In this document: positions 37,801 to 47,634 of the stretch, piece by piece
How positions within the stretch are numbered: the first letter of the stretch is position 1
Layout: each line of letters opens with the position of its first letter
Assembly: GCA_022641835.1 (NCBI GenBank)
Contig: CP048722.1
Coordinates: 186,001 to 250,000 of the forward strand
Length of the DNA stretch: 64,000 nucleotides
DNA from: Petasospora fabianii
Lineage: Eukaryota > Ascomycota > Saccharomycetes > Phaffomycetales > Wickerhamomycetaceae
Direction: 5' to 3'
Position numbers and translations under genes: made by a program
Notes under the pieces: model-generated
Databases searched by the model: none
Seen by the model: only the letters and a program-made list of their open reading frames with translations
What the model was told of the DNA's origin: nothing

Positions 37801-39460
37801 GCAACAGAACACAACGAGCACGGGATTGGAACTTTGTGATTGGCTCTTTGGCAGCGGCACAGTTCTTCGTACGGGTATGGACCAGGTTTCTTCTGATTTG
37901 ACTTTGCAACTTGATCATCTTGGTCTCATTGTAAGAGAGCTGTGTAACAATTCTATTGATCTGACGTCTCACCAAGTAGCCACGACAAAGACTTTGAAGT
38001 TCAACGGTCTTATCCGATGGTTGAGACTCCGTCACCGAGGTGATACGGGTTCTCTGGATCTTACCTCTGATACGAGCTTGAAGAGTGACAACATTTGGCT
38101 CGTAGTCGTTGATGGTGGTGATGCTTCCCTTATGCTTACGGAGAGTGATGGCTCTTCTGGCTAGAGCTTGAAGCTGAATGACGTTTTCAGACATGGATTT
38201 AAGCATGATTCTGTCAACGAACATGCCATAACGGAAGATGGAACCTCTAGCAATAGACTGGAATTGGATGATAGTCTTCAAGTACTCAGATTCTGAAAGT
38301 GTCTTTGTCTTGGTTGGGGAGGCACTGTATCTTCTCACTAGCGTTGAACCGTAATCCTCTTCATCGTCATCAATAGTAATAGCTTTGCCCTTGCCACTCG
38401 TGGCTCTCCACTGCTTCTCCAGGTGCACAGGTGACTGTAGAACATCCTTTTCCTCTCTCTTTTTAGTTATGGAGTCGAATCTCTTGAAGAGTGGGCTCTT
38501 TGGAATAGGAGGTGGAGCACTACCAGTATCATTATCGAGGAACGGACTTTGAAGACCAGCGTTTCTAGTTGGAGATGATGGTGTCATTTCGTGCTTCAAT
38601 GGCTGAAGAATGGTCTTCTGAGGAGATGATGGCGTGCCTTTGATAAGTTGCTTGTTCATGGAATCGAAGTTCGGCATACTGACACCGACCAAAGAGGTAT
38701 CAAGTTTCTTGATCTCTTCATTAGTGAACTCCAACTTACCACTGAGGTTATCGATAATTGGGCATGAAGTCTCCTGAGACATCATAAAGCTCAGAGCATG
38801 AATACAAAAGATGACCTTTGGGATGTTTTTCTTGTCGTAGAGATCTGTCAATTCGAATCTGAAAAGATCTGGCATTCTGACATAGTCGAGAAGCTGGAAG
38901 AAAACGTTAATGTTCTCGGTGTGTTTGAACTGGAGTTTAGCCCCTGATGGAGTGATTCTCTTGACAAATTCTGGCTTGAAAGCTCTTGTGAGTTTAGCAA
39001 GGATAACACCATCTCTGAGTGCATCACCGGCGAGTTCAGATGCAGATGGGATTTTTTCGTCAATGATCTTCTCAATCCATTCTTTTGCCTCGCCAATTCT
39101 GCAGAGGTATTCGTAGCTCTTCTGTGACTTGCTATTACTCAGTGTCCAGTGCGGTGGAGCGGTAGAAGAGCTTATTGATGATTTCTTCTTGAGTGGTGAT
39201 GGCGAGTCGAGTTTCAAGTTAGCGATGGACTCTTCAAGTGGGATAGCTCTCTCATTCTGAAGGACGAGTCTCTTGACGGGCGACAGACGCTGAGGTGTCT
39301 GTGTAGTACTTGTCTTTGAAGGAGTTGGTGAAGCTGGCTCAAATGTGTTCTTCTTTCTTACTGGCGATGGAGTGTTGACCTTGGCTGAGGGCTGTAACGG
39401 CGAGGCATTTGATCCTGCCAGATTCTCGAGATAACGAGACGCGACGCTCTTGGAGGACAT
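34871..39460 (-). CDS. IQG1: IQGAP scaffold (Iqg1)
   Basis: A 1529-residue IQGAP, the cytokinetic ring scaffold that binds actin, myosin light chains and calmodulin. Domains in order: a disordered N-terminus with many S/T-P sites (1-110), a calponin-homology domain (about 129-232: AKEWIEKII...GVILAKLTRAF), a linker, then about a dozen IQ-type repeats of the form (I/V)xxLQSxxRG (about 390-790), a coiled-coil segment, a RasGAP-related domain (about 890-1250: FEKFFYLLQTQPSYLTRLI, LFGTMVENIIG) and the IQGAP C-terminal domain (about 1390-1520). Size matches S. cerevisiae Iqg1 (1495). It is divergent from PEX6. Confidence 0.94.
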   Translation of the reverse strand: MSSKSVASRYLENLAGSNASPLQPSAKVNTPSPVRKKNTFEPASPTPSKTSTTQTPQRLSPVKRLVLQNERAIPLEESIANLKLDSPSPLKKKSSISSSTAPPHWTLSNSKSQKSYEYLCRIGEAKEWIEKIIDEKIPSASELAGDALRDGVILAKLTRAFKPEFVKRITPSGAKLQFKHTENINVFFQLLDYVRMPDLFRFELTDLYDKKNIPKVIFCIHALSFMMSQETSCPIIDNLSGKLEFTNEEIKKLDTSLVGVSMPNFDSMNKQLIKGTPSSPQKTILQPLKHEMTPSSPTRNAGLQSPFLDNDTGSAPPPIPKSPLFKRFDSITKKREEKDVLQSPVHLEKQWRATSGKGKAITIDDDEEDYGSTLVRRYSASPTKTKTLSESEYLKTIIQFQSIARGSIFRYGMFVDRIMLKSMSENVIQLQALARRAITLRKHKGSITTINDYEPNVVTLQARIRGKIQRTRITSVTESQPSDKTVELQSLCRGYLVRRQINRIVTQLSYNETKMIKLQSQIRRNLVHTRTKNCAAAKEPITKFQSRARCVLLHRKLNRSVREANSSEQATTIIQSVARGNQTRSTVEKKKRVLESEKDVILEMQSIIRAGLSRGKLNKLLDTMDIQEPNINKLVAIVKGKQLRSRVAQMKRDLFKCTQSVIDTQSQVRGVLARYNLEIVLDAVDYHTEEIVELQSLIRRHLYHKSKKELMKYYEQHLPSIVKIQAFIRGKYLGNAYKSLISMENPPLSVIKKFAYLLNDNDVDFEEEVRLTRLKESINEKTSSNELLEKHISQLDLKIALLQKNKITLDELLLQKNKSIDPHPTQNVSTIDVTSLNRRAKTRMELFEKFFYLLQTQPSYLTRLIHSDYRGVDVSLKIFNNLQSKELPTREEYLFVRLIESTLKDIISKSQSVDELQKHTTLGWQRLLRSFNETQQKPLRDLFGTMVENIIGDTEIDLESDPVIIYKRVHNTPKTLPVEKAIEDAETKAAFISHLQQMREYGSEVFRILSDNLGKIPIHIRSLARAAFRASMKKFPHFTEQEHLSNAGFVLMNGYVNLIFESPEFFHISAINPAPFSSKNRTEISKLLTQLFIMKPFGSEHVYLQPLNKFINSSVDGVRSLLKSIVDIGEIDTVYNMSVYDDMTAHKRPKLTLRISDMVSINELVKKEIDVIAPLADDTLREVLFEIQSNPASDVSGLSGHYTLSLNPSSYKASTEDTRAKALFMQAKRAILYMVQVQDEYNDLFSLLRSQIDTIHEIKFQQIITTEKKDIQMNRVNEYVNDGRGFLGDLSKISYHTLKQIALERILELETMGQVTRKDSFQILVNEIANDVRTKHDQRLSRKKQLSVAENTLIRLDEKHKFLQDQLNAYNMHIDKSMEELQSKPGKQRRILPFTKQFFYERELKKSGKLPKFGAYKYSSKRLYEKGILVEVRGLDQNLNSSGSSSFFGGFTFPKIDFMFNCDSAGIFTISCKSGTIAMNGSLEQLTIDQLLEYQFENKPQIALFDSMVKFDTNCLINFIFKKFYHYES

Positions 39461-39689
39461 TGTACTCTCGGCCAGATTGTCTTGGATAGTTCACCAGATA
39501 AAGAAGAATGCCTGAACAATGAAGCGCTCTGTTTAAAGATGGAAGAAACGTAAGAAACAGATGGTTGAATATGCTCTTGCGAGAGAGACGCGACATTTGT
39601 TTTGATTTCCTCCATTTTGAGCGAAATGTAAACAAAAGACCTACAGTTTCCGCGACTGTGCTCGATATGCGGCCCGTACCACTCTTATC

Positions 39690-39720
39690 AAAATTAAATT
39701 AAATTAAATTAAATTAAATT
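39690..39720. repeat. (AAATT)n pentanucleotide microsatellite
   Basis: Six tandem AAATT units, followed by a looser AT-rich tail to about 39733. Confidence 0.85.
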
Positions 39721-39738
39721 TATTTAAATTATAAATAG

Positions 39739-39750
39739 ACACCCGGACAT
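39739..39750 (+). promoter_or_regulatory. Rap1-like element, PEX6 promoter
   Basis: ACACCCGGACAT, 107-118 bp before the PEX6 ATG, reading toward the gene. It matches the S. cerevisiae Rap1 consensus ACACCCRYACAYM at all but one of the positions covered. Confidence 0.55.
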
Positions 39751-39856
39751 CTCACCAACCCCACAAAGAAACCGCCGAGGCCAAGTTTAGTCACACAGTT
39801 CGAGTTTGTTTCTCTCTTTTTACCTCTTGTTCTAGCAATTCCAAAGGATAGAGTTG

Positions 39857-42800
39857 ATGCCTGGTGCAGTAATGACGGTTTCAGACTCTCTGGATGCGCC
39901 ACAGCTCGTTTCCTGTGCCTTTGCAGACGACGTCACAACCACACGACAAGTGCGTCTCTCGGCTGACTTACTATCAACAACCTCATCACATTATGTTGCA
40001 GTGAAACCCATCTCTGAGCTTTCAACTAGATTCCTTGTTTACCCAGTATCAAGAGATGCGATTCCCGGTAATCAAGCTATTTTGATTGATGACTCTTCGA
40101 GATTTGGAGTGGAATCCACCGCTGATCGTGCCTTTCTCTGTTCAGTGCCTAAACTTGTCCCTCTTACCAAGATGATCGTTGCCTTCCCAAAAGAGAGCTA
40201 TGATCTTCTGAAGCATTATTCTGGAAATGAGCTTCTATCGGTACTGGGAGATAAGATGGGCTTGGATGTTATCCATGAGGGTGACCGCATTGGTGGTAAG
40301 GGTCATGTACTTCTCTGTGAACCAATTGACCAGGGACAGTTGACTCAAGATACCGTTGTGACGTTAGTCAAGGACACACAAAGCACGATTGACTTCCAAG
40401 ATAAGAATGAAGATGAAGATGCTGATATGGAGCTTGATGTCTCAAGGTATCTGACACTGTCCTCGTCCACAACGATACCGAGTGAGAAGTCATTCAAGAT
40501 CAATGCCGTCTCCTCTCATAAGAACCTTGTCAGCGTCCCACAGTTTCAGCAAGGAGATGATGGAGAATATGTCATCTATGCCACCCCAGAAAATCTCACA
40601 AGCATTGGCGTCTTTTCCGGTGACTTTGTCGAAGCAACGTTGAACAATCAAGTGAAGACTATGAAGATCTTGGCTCTTGCCGAGCCCAACACTCATCCAA
40701 AGGGTACCATTCAAATTTCCCCAATTACTCTTATAAACTTGGGATACCCAACAACCATCACACTTCGTCGTACAACAGCAACATTCTCATCCATACCAAT
40801 TGCACAATCTCTCACGGTTTCCCGAATTGCATCCCCAATGACACTCTCTAAAGTGTACGAACCATGTTTCCTCGCAAATCTCAAGCTTTATTTCGAGTCA
40901 GCTACAAGAATTGTGTCATTAGGTGATCTGATTGCAATCCCATTCGATAGTGTCCTGGCAAGATCACTTCCACAGGGACATGATGGACCGATTCCAAGTG
41001 GCAATGTGGATTCCGTGGCATGGTTTAGAGTCTCAAAGCTCAATGATGATGTCTATGGTGACGACAAGAAAAGTGGTGATCAATTCATCGTTGATCCATC
41101 ACATTTGTCACTTAGTGTCTTTGGTGTCCTTTCTGAAACCATTCCTGGATTGGACAAGTATGATTGGCGTGGATATCTCGGGCTGGAAAAGAACTTTAAC
41201 TTTGCCAGTGTCGATACCAACGCATTCGAGTATACACAGGAGCTCCAGAAGCTTCTCAAGGCTGGTTCGCTGAACTCCAAGCTCAGAACCACAGTGCTTT
41301 TGACATCATTAAGCAGAAATGTCGGCAAGTCATTCATACTGACAAATCTTTGTCAAAGAATGGGACTCCATCTCGCCACTGTCGAAGCATATGATGTGTT
41401 GAACGCATCTTCAGAGTCAAAGACCCTAGGAGCAATCCGTGGTAAACTTGACAGAATTGTGGATGAATGCTCTGGTGTTGTTGTATTTATCAAACATATT
41501 GATGCCCTTGTTCCTAAACCTGCAGATCAAGGTGCTAAACCAAGCATGATGAGTGCTAAAGTTATTCAAATGATGGAAGATTACACCAAGTCCGGAGCTA
41601 TTATCGTTGCTTCTACCATTGAGGCTGATAAACTTGCTGAGCCTGTTAGATCCAAATTCAGATTTGAAGTTGAAGTGCCTGTGCCATCAGAGAATGACAG
41701 AAAACGAATCTTTGAATACCTTCTCCCTACAGGATCTTCAGACTTTTCCATAAGGGATGACGTATCCATCTCTTCTCTTGCCCTTCAAAGTGCCGGTCTA
41801 ACACCAAGGGATCTTAAATCTATCGTGGAAACTACCAAATCCCTCGCACTCGACAGACTCGAAGATACAGCTGATGAGCTTAACATCGATACATCTCTTT
41901 TGATTCTCCAAAATCCAATCAAGCTTACACCTTCAGATTTTGAAAGGGCAATCAGTGATGCTCGTAACAAATTCTCTGACTCGATTGGTGCTCCACGCAT
42001 CCCAAATGTTCTATGGGATGACATTGGAGGATTGGAATCCGTCAAAGGTGAGATCTTGGATACTATTGACATGCCATTAAAGCATCCAGAACTCTTTGCC
42101 TCGGGTGTTAAGAAGAGAAGTGGTATCTTATTTTATGGACCTCCAGGTACAGGTAAAACATTGTTAGCTAAGGCCATTGCTACTAATTTCTCATTGAATT
42201 TTTTCTCTGTGAAAGGTCCTGAATTGTTAAACATGTACATTGGTGAATCTGAGGCAAATGTGCGTAAAGTTTTCCAGAGAGCTAGAGATGCAAAACCATG
42301 TGTTGTGTTCTTTGATGAATTGGATTCTGTTGCTCCAAAGAGAGGTAATCAAGGTGACTCTGGTGGTGTTATGGATCGTATTGTGTCACAATTGCTTGCT
42401 GAACTTGATGGTATGAGTGGTGGTGATGCCGGTGATGGTGTGTTTGTCGTTGGTGCTACAAACAGACCTGATCTTCTCGATGAGGCACTCTTGAGACCGG
42501 GTAGATTCGACAAAATGGTTTATTTGGGTATTGCAGATACACATTTGAAGCAGCAGAGAATCTTAGAGGCACTCACGAGGAAATTCAAGTTGGATCCGAA
42601 TGTTGATCTTGAGAGAGTGGCTCAGACTTGTCCATACAACTTCACCGGTGCAGATTTCTATGCTCTCTGTTCAGACTCTATGTTAAACGCTATGACACGT
42701 GTTGCTGGGGATGTTGATCGTAAATTAACAGAGTACAACAAGGACAGATCAGAAGAACCTGTGTCCACGAGATGGTGGTTTGATAACGTTGCCACGAAGG

Positions 42801-42943
42801 ATGACATTGATGTTCTTGTTACTGAGGCAGATTTTGAAAAGGCTAGAAGGGAATTGACCCCATCTGTCTCTGCAGAGGAGCTCCAGCATTACTTACGTGT
42901 CAGAGACAACTTTGAAGGTGGTAAAGTGCAACAGAAGCAGTGA
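39857..42943 (+). CDS. PEX6: Peroxisomal AAA ATPase Pex6
   Basis: A 1028-residue type II AAA+ ATPase (S. cerevisiae Pex6 1030) that with Pex1 extracts ubiquitinated Pex5 from the peroxisomal membrane. The N-terminal domain has the double-psi-barrel-like pattern. The D1 module (about 480-640) is degenerate: the Walker A position reads LSRNVGKSF and the Walker B position FIKHIDAL, lacking the normal acidic pair. D2 is canonical, with GPPGTGKT (761-768), Walker B VVFFDELDS (near 816), the Pex6-specific GDSGGVMDRIVSQLLAELDG and the second region of homology ATNRPDLLDEALLRPGRFD. A degenerate D1 with active D2 is the known Pex6 pattern. The ATG at 39857 is the first; 39872 is an alternative. Confidence 0.94.
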   Translation: MPGAVMTVSDSLDAPQLVSCAFADDVTTTRQVRLSADLLSTTSSHYVAVKPISELSTRFLVYPVSRDAIPGNQAILIDDSSRFGVESTADRAFLCSVPKLVPLTKMIVAFPKESYDLLKHYSGNELLSVLGDKMGLDVIHEGDRIGGKGHVLLCEPIDQGQLTQDTVVTLVKDTQSTIDFQDKNEDEDADMELDVSRYLTLSSSTTIPSEKSFKINAVSSHKNLVSVPQFQQGDDGEYVIYATPENLTSIGVFSGDFVEATLNNQVKTMKILALAEPNTHPKGTIQISPITLINLGYPTTITLRRTTATFSSIPIAQSLTVSRIASPMTLSKVYEPCFLANLKLYFESATRIVSLGDLIAIPFDSVLARSLPQGHDGPIPSGNVDSVAWFRVSKLNDDVYGDDKKSGDQFIVDPSHLSLSVFGVLSETIPGLDKYDWRGYLGLEKNFNFASVDTNAFEYTQELQKLLKAGSLNSKLRTTVLLTSLSRNVGKSFILTNLCQRMGLHLATVEAYDVLNASSESKTLGAIRGKLDRIVDECSGVVVFIKHIDALVPKPADQGAKPSMMSAKVIQMMEDYTKSGAIIVASTIEADKLAEPVRSKFRFEVEVPVPSENDRKRIFEYLLPTGSSDFSIRDDVSISSLALQSAGLTPRDLKSIVETTKSLALDRLEDTADELNIDTSLLILQNPIKLTPSDFERAISDARNKFSDSIGAPRIPNVLWDDIGGLESVKGEILDTIDMPLKHPELFASGVKKRSGILFYGPPGTGKTLLAKAIATNFSLNFFSVKGPELLNMYIGESEANVRKVFQRARDAKPCVVFFDELDSVAPKRGNQGDSGGVMDRIVSQLLAELDGMSGGDAGDGVFVVGATNRPDLLDEALLRPGRFDKMVYLGIADTHLKQQRILEALTRKFKLDPNVDLERVAQTCPYNFTGADFYALCSDSMLNAMTRVAGDVDRKLTEYNKDRSEEPVSTRWWFDNVATKDDIDVLVTEADFEKARRELTPSVSAEELQHYLRVRDNFEGGKVQQKQ

Positions 42944-42978
42944 ATATAAGACATGGGATTCAAAATCAGTATATACAA

Positions 42979-43995
42979 TCAGGCCAAAACCTTCTTGAAC
43001 CAATCGACGATAGCATTGAATGACTCAATACGTTCGTTCGGGTAGAAACAAACCTGTTCATGGACAGCACCTTTATCACCAAAGATGTTGGAAGAATCCA
43101 ACTTGGCACGATCGTTGGCCCACTGGAGAATTGGACCAGCGAGAACTTCATTAGTACCATAGTAGACAAACACATTATCCTTGTTCGGGACGATCTTAGT
43201 CCAGTCGACAGCAGTATCTCTGTGGAAGTTGATCGATGCATCTTCAAACTTATCTGGAGAGAAGAACTTACCCCAGGCGTACAGTGCATCTCCGCTCAAG
43301 AGATCTGTCTTGCCGTTGGTGACATAGGTGCCCTCCTTCGAGTTTGGTGAAAGGTCAACCCATGGTGAGATGAGGAGAGTTGCGTATGGAACAGCCTCCT
43401 TCTTCAATGGTTGGGCACCATTGACCGGGTAGGAAGCATGTCTAAGCAAAGATAGAGAAAGATGGCCACCAGCAGAGTCACCACCGATGATGATCTTGTT
43501 ACAAGACTCGCTAAGCTTGTTAAGAGTCTTGGAGAACTCGTCAAGCTGAGTAGGGTACTTAGCCCTAGCAGAAGTTGTATAGTCCAAGATCAAGATGGAA
43601 AGTCTGTCATTTCCAATAGCATTGTACAATAAGCGACATGTGTCATGGAAGATTGGGAAGAGACCAAGAAGATAGGCACCACCGTGGTTAAAGACAAATA
43701 CTGGATCATCTGGAGTTCTGTCTTTGGCTTCAACCAAGAAAGTTGCCCTACCTTTGTCGATTCCTGCCACTTCGAGTTCCTTACCGAGACCATTGAGATT
43801 GTAACCGGTAAAGAATTTGGCATTGTATGCATTGTCGAGCTTTGGGCAAAGAGCATCACCTTCCTCTGGGGTGAGACCTTCCTTGACAGTGGCACCCATG
43901 AAACCGGTGAAGTTGTCAGCATAAGTTGGACCATCAAAATTGGAAGGATCTTCGATCTTGGTGAGTCTGCTAGCGAGTTCTGTTGATTGTGGCAT
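42979..43995 (-). CDS. HSL-type alpha/beta-hydrolase (esterase/deacetylase)
   Basis: A 338-residue alpha/beta-hydrolase of the hormone-sensitive-lipase group. It shows the oxyanion-hole motif HGGAY (104-108, a variant of HGGGY/F) and the nucleophile elbow GGDSAGG (171-177, Ser174). The C-terminal segment has GTNEVLAG and GAVHEQVCFYP, where the acid and His of the triad are expected. There is no N-terminal signal sequence, so it is probably cytosolic, unlike the membrane-anchored sterol deacetylase Say1. The substrate is unknown; small esters or acetylated compounds fit. It lies at the border between the conserved genes and the accessory transporter cluster. Confidence 0.78.
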   Translation of the reverse strand: MPQSTELASRLTKIEDPSNFDGPTYADNFTGFMGATVKEGLTPEEGDALCPKLDNAYNAKFFTGYNLNGLGKELEVAGIDKGRATFLVEAKDRTPDDPVFVFNHGGAYLLGLFPIFHDTCRLLYNAIGNDRLSILILDYTTSARAKYPTQLDEFSKTLNKLSESCNKIIIGGDSAGGHLSLSLLRHASYPVNGAQPLKKEAVPYATLLISPWVDLSPNSKEGTYVTNGKTDLLSGDALYAWGKFFSPDKFEDASINFHRDTAVDWTKIVPNKDNVFVYYGTNEVLAGPILQWANDRAKLDSSNIFGDKGAVHEQVCFYPNERIESFNAIVDWFKKVLA

Positions 43996-44511
43996 CGTGA
44001 TTGTTGCTTGCTACTTATATATGTCTCTAGAGCATCCTCGAAAGGCAAGTAGTTGTGAAAGAGGACACCATTGAGTCTTTATAGTCATCTCGACCCAACA
44101 CATGCACCATTGCTTCGAGAAGCAAACAGTTTGATCTTGCAGGGACACACAGTCTGTGATAGGCGGCGATTTAGAAAGAACTTTATGACGAAGTTTGAGA
44201 GCAAACATATGTCCGTTATGCATATTGGCCGACTAATACCGAACCCTCGGCCGAGCTCCGAAAGCCCTAACTTATTGATAAACGACAATGGGGGTAGATC
44301 TAAGAAGAGTTCTAGCCAGTAGTTGTTAGATAAGTGATAGTAGATGTCTTTGGCCAGTAGTTCAGAGAGAAAGTGATAGTAGACGTCTCCTTTGATCAGT
44401 GGCTTCAGTGGCTTCATTCAAAGAGGAAACATGCATACAGAGTTATCTCTTGTATACACAGTAATATGATTGCTTACTTAACTTAGTATCTTAACCTTAA
44501 TGCATATTCAT
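43996..44511. other. Intergenic region hydrolase-MCH carrier
   Basis: Promoter side of the hydrolase and 3' side of the MCH-like gene. It contains a near-direct repeat (TTGGCCAGTAGTT... / GAAAGTGATAGTAGA near 44335-44390 and AGATAAGTGATAGTAGATGTC). No gene is seen. Confidence 0.5.
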
Positions 44512-45969
44512 TCAGACAAACACAAGTATCTTCTTATTTATCCATAACCTCACTAACAATACCACAAGGCCACAGGCAACAATCATTCCACCACAGAATG
44601 AAACAAGACCAACATATGCCTTAATCTGATCATCTTTAGAAGTCTTATCCAATGGGATAAATGAACCAGCGATCAAACATCCTAGGATTGGACCTGGTGT
44701 TGATGTGAAGAAGTAAAACCCTAATCGGGCTTCAGAATCTCTTGTACCAAAGACCTGAGCAAAAGCAGCTGGGAATAGTGAATATATTGGTGACACTGAA
44801 AATCCAAACGTTGCAGCTGTAATGACGAAAGCTGTCATATTCTTATATTCTGTAATTGGGAGCCATAGTGCCAATAACGAGATTGAGCACAAAACAGTAA
44901 CGATTAAAAGCGTATTCAAACGACCGATACGATCACCCATGATTCCTGGAATGATACGTCCTGGGAATCCAAAGATGTTATAGATGACAATGAGATATTT
45001 TGACGCTGCTGTGTCTGGTGCAAGTAATGTTCCAAAGAGATCAACGTAGAAAATGGCAGGGTATGACGCAAACATACCAATCAAGTTGGCAAATAGCATC
45101 GTCATGTATTGGGCATCTGTTGCCTGTATAATCCAACCCTGGAATAGCAATCGATAAGTAGTTGGTAACTGTTTAAGTTTATCTCTCGAGTAAGTAGAAT
45201 TGGACATTGTGTTTGGCTTTGAGACGAATTTGTCCTCAAGTCTCTGAGGTGTCAAGACAACAGCACCAATGGATAATGGGATGAACATAAACCCAATGAC
45301 TCTTACTGTCCAATTGAAACCGATTTTGGGAACTAAGTTCTTTATCAAGATTGGCCAAACAATACCACCAATCGAGGTACCACCCATAGCGATACCTACT
45401 GCAGTTGCCCTTCTCTTCTTAAACCATTCCATTGGCATAAACATGAGAACGCAGAAGAACACAGAGGCACCAAAGGGGAACATGACTGCATGGAATAAAT
45501 AACTTTTCCATAGTTGTCCCTGGTGTATACTGGAGAGTCCAAACATGGAAGTAATGATGAAACAACTTGCCATGGTCAACATGAAACGAAGTCCCGTAGC
45601 GTTAATTAAGGGGATCCATAATGGAGTGAAGAAATACATTACTGTAGGTTGACAACCACCAATGATACTCAATCGTGATGATTGTACTGTTGGGAATAGT
45701 TGTGTCTCATAGAAAGTCTGAAATGCACCATAACCATTGACAAGACCGAATGAGATTAGACTGCAACATATGCATCCGGCAATGACTAACCATCCTTTAC
45801 CACCCTCGGGGAGTTCTCCTTGATCAAGTTCTGCATTGAAAGTGGTCTCCTTTGGTGTTTCCTTAGAGATCTGCTTAGAGATCTCTTTGGTTATGTCGTG
45901 TGAACACCGAGCATTCTGTATTTGAATGTCTGGGCACCGTATAATTGATTCTTGCTCGGCATACGACAT
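44512..45969 (-). CDS. MFS carrier, monocarboxylate-transporter-like (MCH family)
   Basis: A 485-residue protein with 12 predicted membrane spans after a 55-residue hydrophilic N-terminus that ends in the conserved PEGGKGWLV. PxGGxGW at the start of TM1 and NGYGAFQTFYETQLF after it are hallmarks of the yeast MCH / SLC16-like group. The cytosolic loop motif MEWFKKRRATAVGIAMGGTSIGG after TM4 is also typical. S. cerevisiae Mch proteins do not carry monocarboxylates in the tested cases; Mch5 is a riboflavin importer. The substrate here is open. It is divergent from the DHA2 array. Confidence 0.85.
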   Translation of the reverse strand: MSYAEQESIIRCPDIQIQNARCSHDITKEISKQISKETPKETTFNAELDQGELPEGGKGWLVIAGCICCSLISFGLVNGYGAFQTFYETQLFPTVQSSRLSIIGGCQPTVMYFFTPLWIPLINATGLRFMLTMASCFIITSMFGLSSIHQGQLWKSYLFHAVMFPFGASVFFCVLMFMPMEWFKKRRATAVGIAMGGTSIGGIVWPILIKNLVPKIGFNWTVRVIGFMFIPLSIGAVVLTPQRLEDKFVSKPNTMSNSTYSRDKLKQLPTTYRLLFQGWIIQATDAQYMTMLFANLIGMFASYPAIFYVDLFGTLLAPDTAASKYLIVIYNIFGFPGRIIPGIMGDRIGRLNTLLIVTVLCSISLLALWLPITEYKNMTAFVITAATFGFSVSPIYSLFPAAFAQVFGTRDSEARLGFYFFTSTPGPILGCLIAGSFIPLDKTSKDDQIKAYVGLVSFCGGMIVACGLVVLLVRLWINKKILVFV

Positions 45970-46886
45970 CTTGATTCAATTATCAAGCCAAGAGATCGAA
46001 TGATTGATCATGAATGTCTTGGTACATGTTTGTATAAGAATCTTTGTTACTTCATGTTCATTATCAACCTAAATGAATCCCTTATGACTCTTTTGTTGAT
46101 TGGTAATCTACATCATCTTCCGGTACCCCGTGTCACTCTCTTAGTGCCGTACATAAACGAAAACTCAACAAAGTAAACTACAGTATACAGTTCTCGCTTC
46201 AAAGTGAGTCATGATGTCGGTATAAAAAGTGACCAAACTGTTGACAAGTATCTTGATCCATTATTTTCCGCAAGTCTCCGCTCTCCCGTGGTGTTTTTTT
46301 TTTTTCACTACGTCATAAGCTGTAGCCGGCACCACAGGATATATAAAAGGTTTTCTGATTAGCTATATGACCTGTATCTTGTTGATATTACATGACTATA
46401 TATGACATCTCTGAACCATATGGCACACATATATATATACCGCCCCACATGACCTATTAATTATATAGTATCGATTTGCCACTTAAAAAATGATATTTTA
46501 TATATCCATATGAAATACATCCCTCATCATATTACATAACCATTATTTGAAATGCGACCTTGTTTCATCTATATAACATCCCCTGTGGTTGTCTTTGCCA
46601 TATGAAATTGAGTCATCTAATAATTACTAGCCATCGCTTCCCTAAATAACATGACAGAACAAAAACAAGGCCATATGCAAAAGATCTATAGGGGTACTTC
46701 TATTTTGTTGTTTTGGAGATTGATTAGAGACAATCAATATATATATATACTAGGTAGAACGCAATAGATGCGACGTTCAAGGCTATTATGTAGCCTATCA
46801 TGATAACTCAATGATCAATATACTTACATCATAGAATTATAGGAATCCATATGGTTTCGGAAAATAATCATTTGTAGGCTAGATGT

Positions 46887-46914
46887 TATATATATATATA
46901 TTTATATATATATA
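46887..46914. repeat. TA-rich microsatellite
   Basis: Alternating TATATA with one interruption (ATTTATA), in the promoter of the first DHA2 gene. Confidence 0.7.
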
Positions 46915-46989
46915 AACTGATAAGTGTTAAATCAATATATCAGCGCAATATATCCTAAATCAATATGTCAACGCAATATATAGTGCAAG

Positions 46990-46997
46990 CACGTGAC
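46990..46997. promoter_or_regulatory. CACGTGAC box conserved in all three DHA2 promoters
   Basis: The core GCAAGCACGTGACATGTCAG occurs here and again with CACGTGAC at 49989-49996 and 53395-53402, each 640-860 bp upstream of its gene. It is the most conserved part of the promoter block. Cbf1-type binding is inferred. Confidence 0.5.
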
Positions 46998-47634
46998 ATG
47001 TCAGTTCTGAATTAGCATCTCATTCTCTTGTCAAGGAACTCGCTATGTGTAGTTGCTTCATTTGTATTTTAGCAACTCAGCCACATGGTGATGGTGGTTT
47101 ACCCACGCCAAGCGAGTGCCCCATTAAAAGTTAAGTCCACCTTGAGCCCTAGAGGGCTGACCAACATATGATGGCGTTTCTGTTTCACTTTTGTTTAAAG
47201 CAAGTCTTACAGCCGAGAGTCATAACTCCGCTCCGAAATGTAAGCCCGACGAGTTGAGACAGGTCAACAAAGAAAACCATACAATGCATAGCTTACAGTT
47301 GACTATTTTTTGTTTTCGTTTTTCATGAGACAGAGTAGATGAGATCTTATGGAGCCCTGCAATAACTGAACAAGAAAGAGAATTAAAGTAATCATAAAAG
47401 ATCAAATTGAAGTATATGGAAACCTATCAAACACGGTGTTAGCGGAAACGCGACCACCGCTGTCCCCGGGCAAAGTGTCCAATTTCTGAACGCCGAGACT
47501 TTATCCGAGTCCCAGCTATTACAAAGGCAAATGTCAACATTGAATAGCTTATACAGACCCGTGAATCCTCTATTTCTTGTGCAGCATGTTCATAATGATA
47601 TCTTATTTCACAAACAACTCATACAGACCACACA

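Larger units (their letters stand above)
39461..39856. other. Divergent intergenic region IQG1-PEX6
   Basis: Contains an (AAATT)n run, a Rap1-like element and pyrimidine-rich DNA before PEX6. Short minus-strand frames here merely extend the IQG1 5' side and are not supported. Confidence 0.6.
45970..47634. other. Intergenic region before the DHA2 array
   Basis: About 1.7 kb with no credible gene: a poly-T run (about 46297-46306), TA-rich microsatellite (46887-46914), a CACGTGAC box (46990-46997) and the first, most diverged copy of the promoter block found upstream of the second and third transporters (about 46920-47400, sharing CATGGTGATGG, GTTAAGTCCACCTTGAGCC and AGCCGAGAGTCATAACTCCG). Confidence 0.6.
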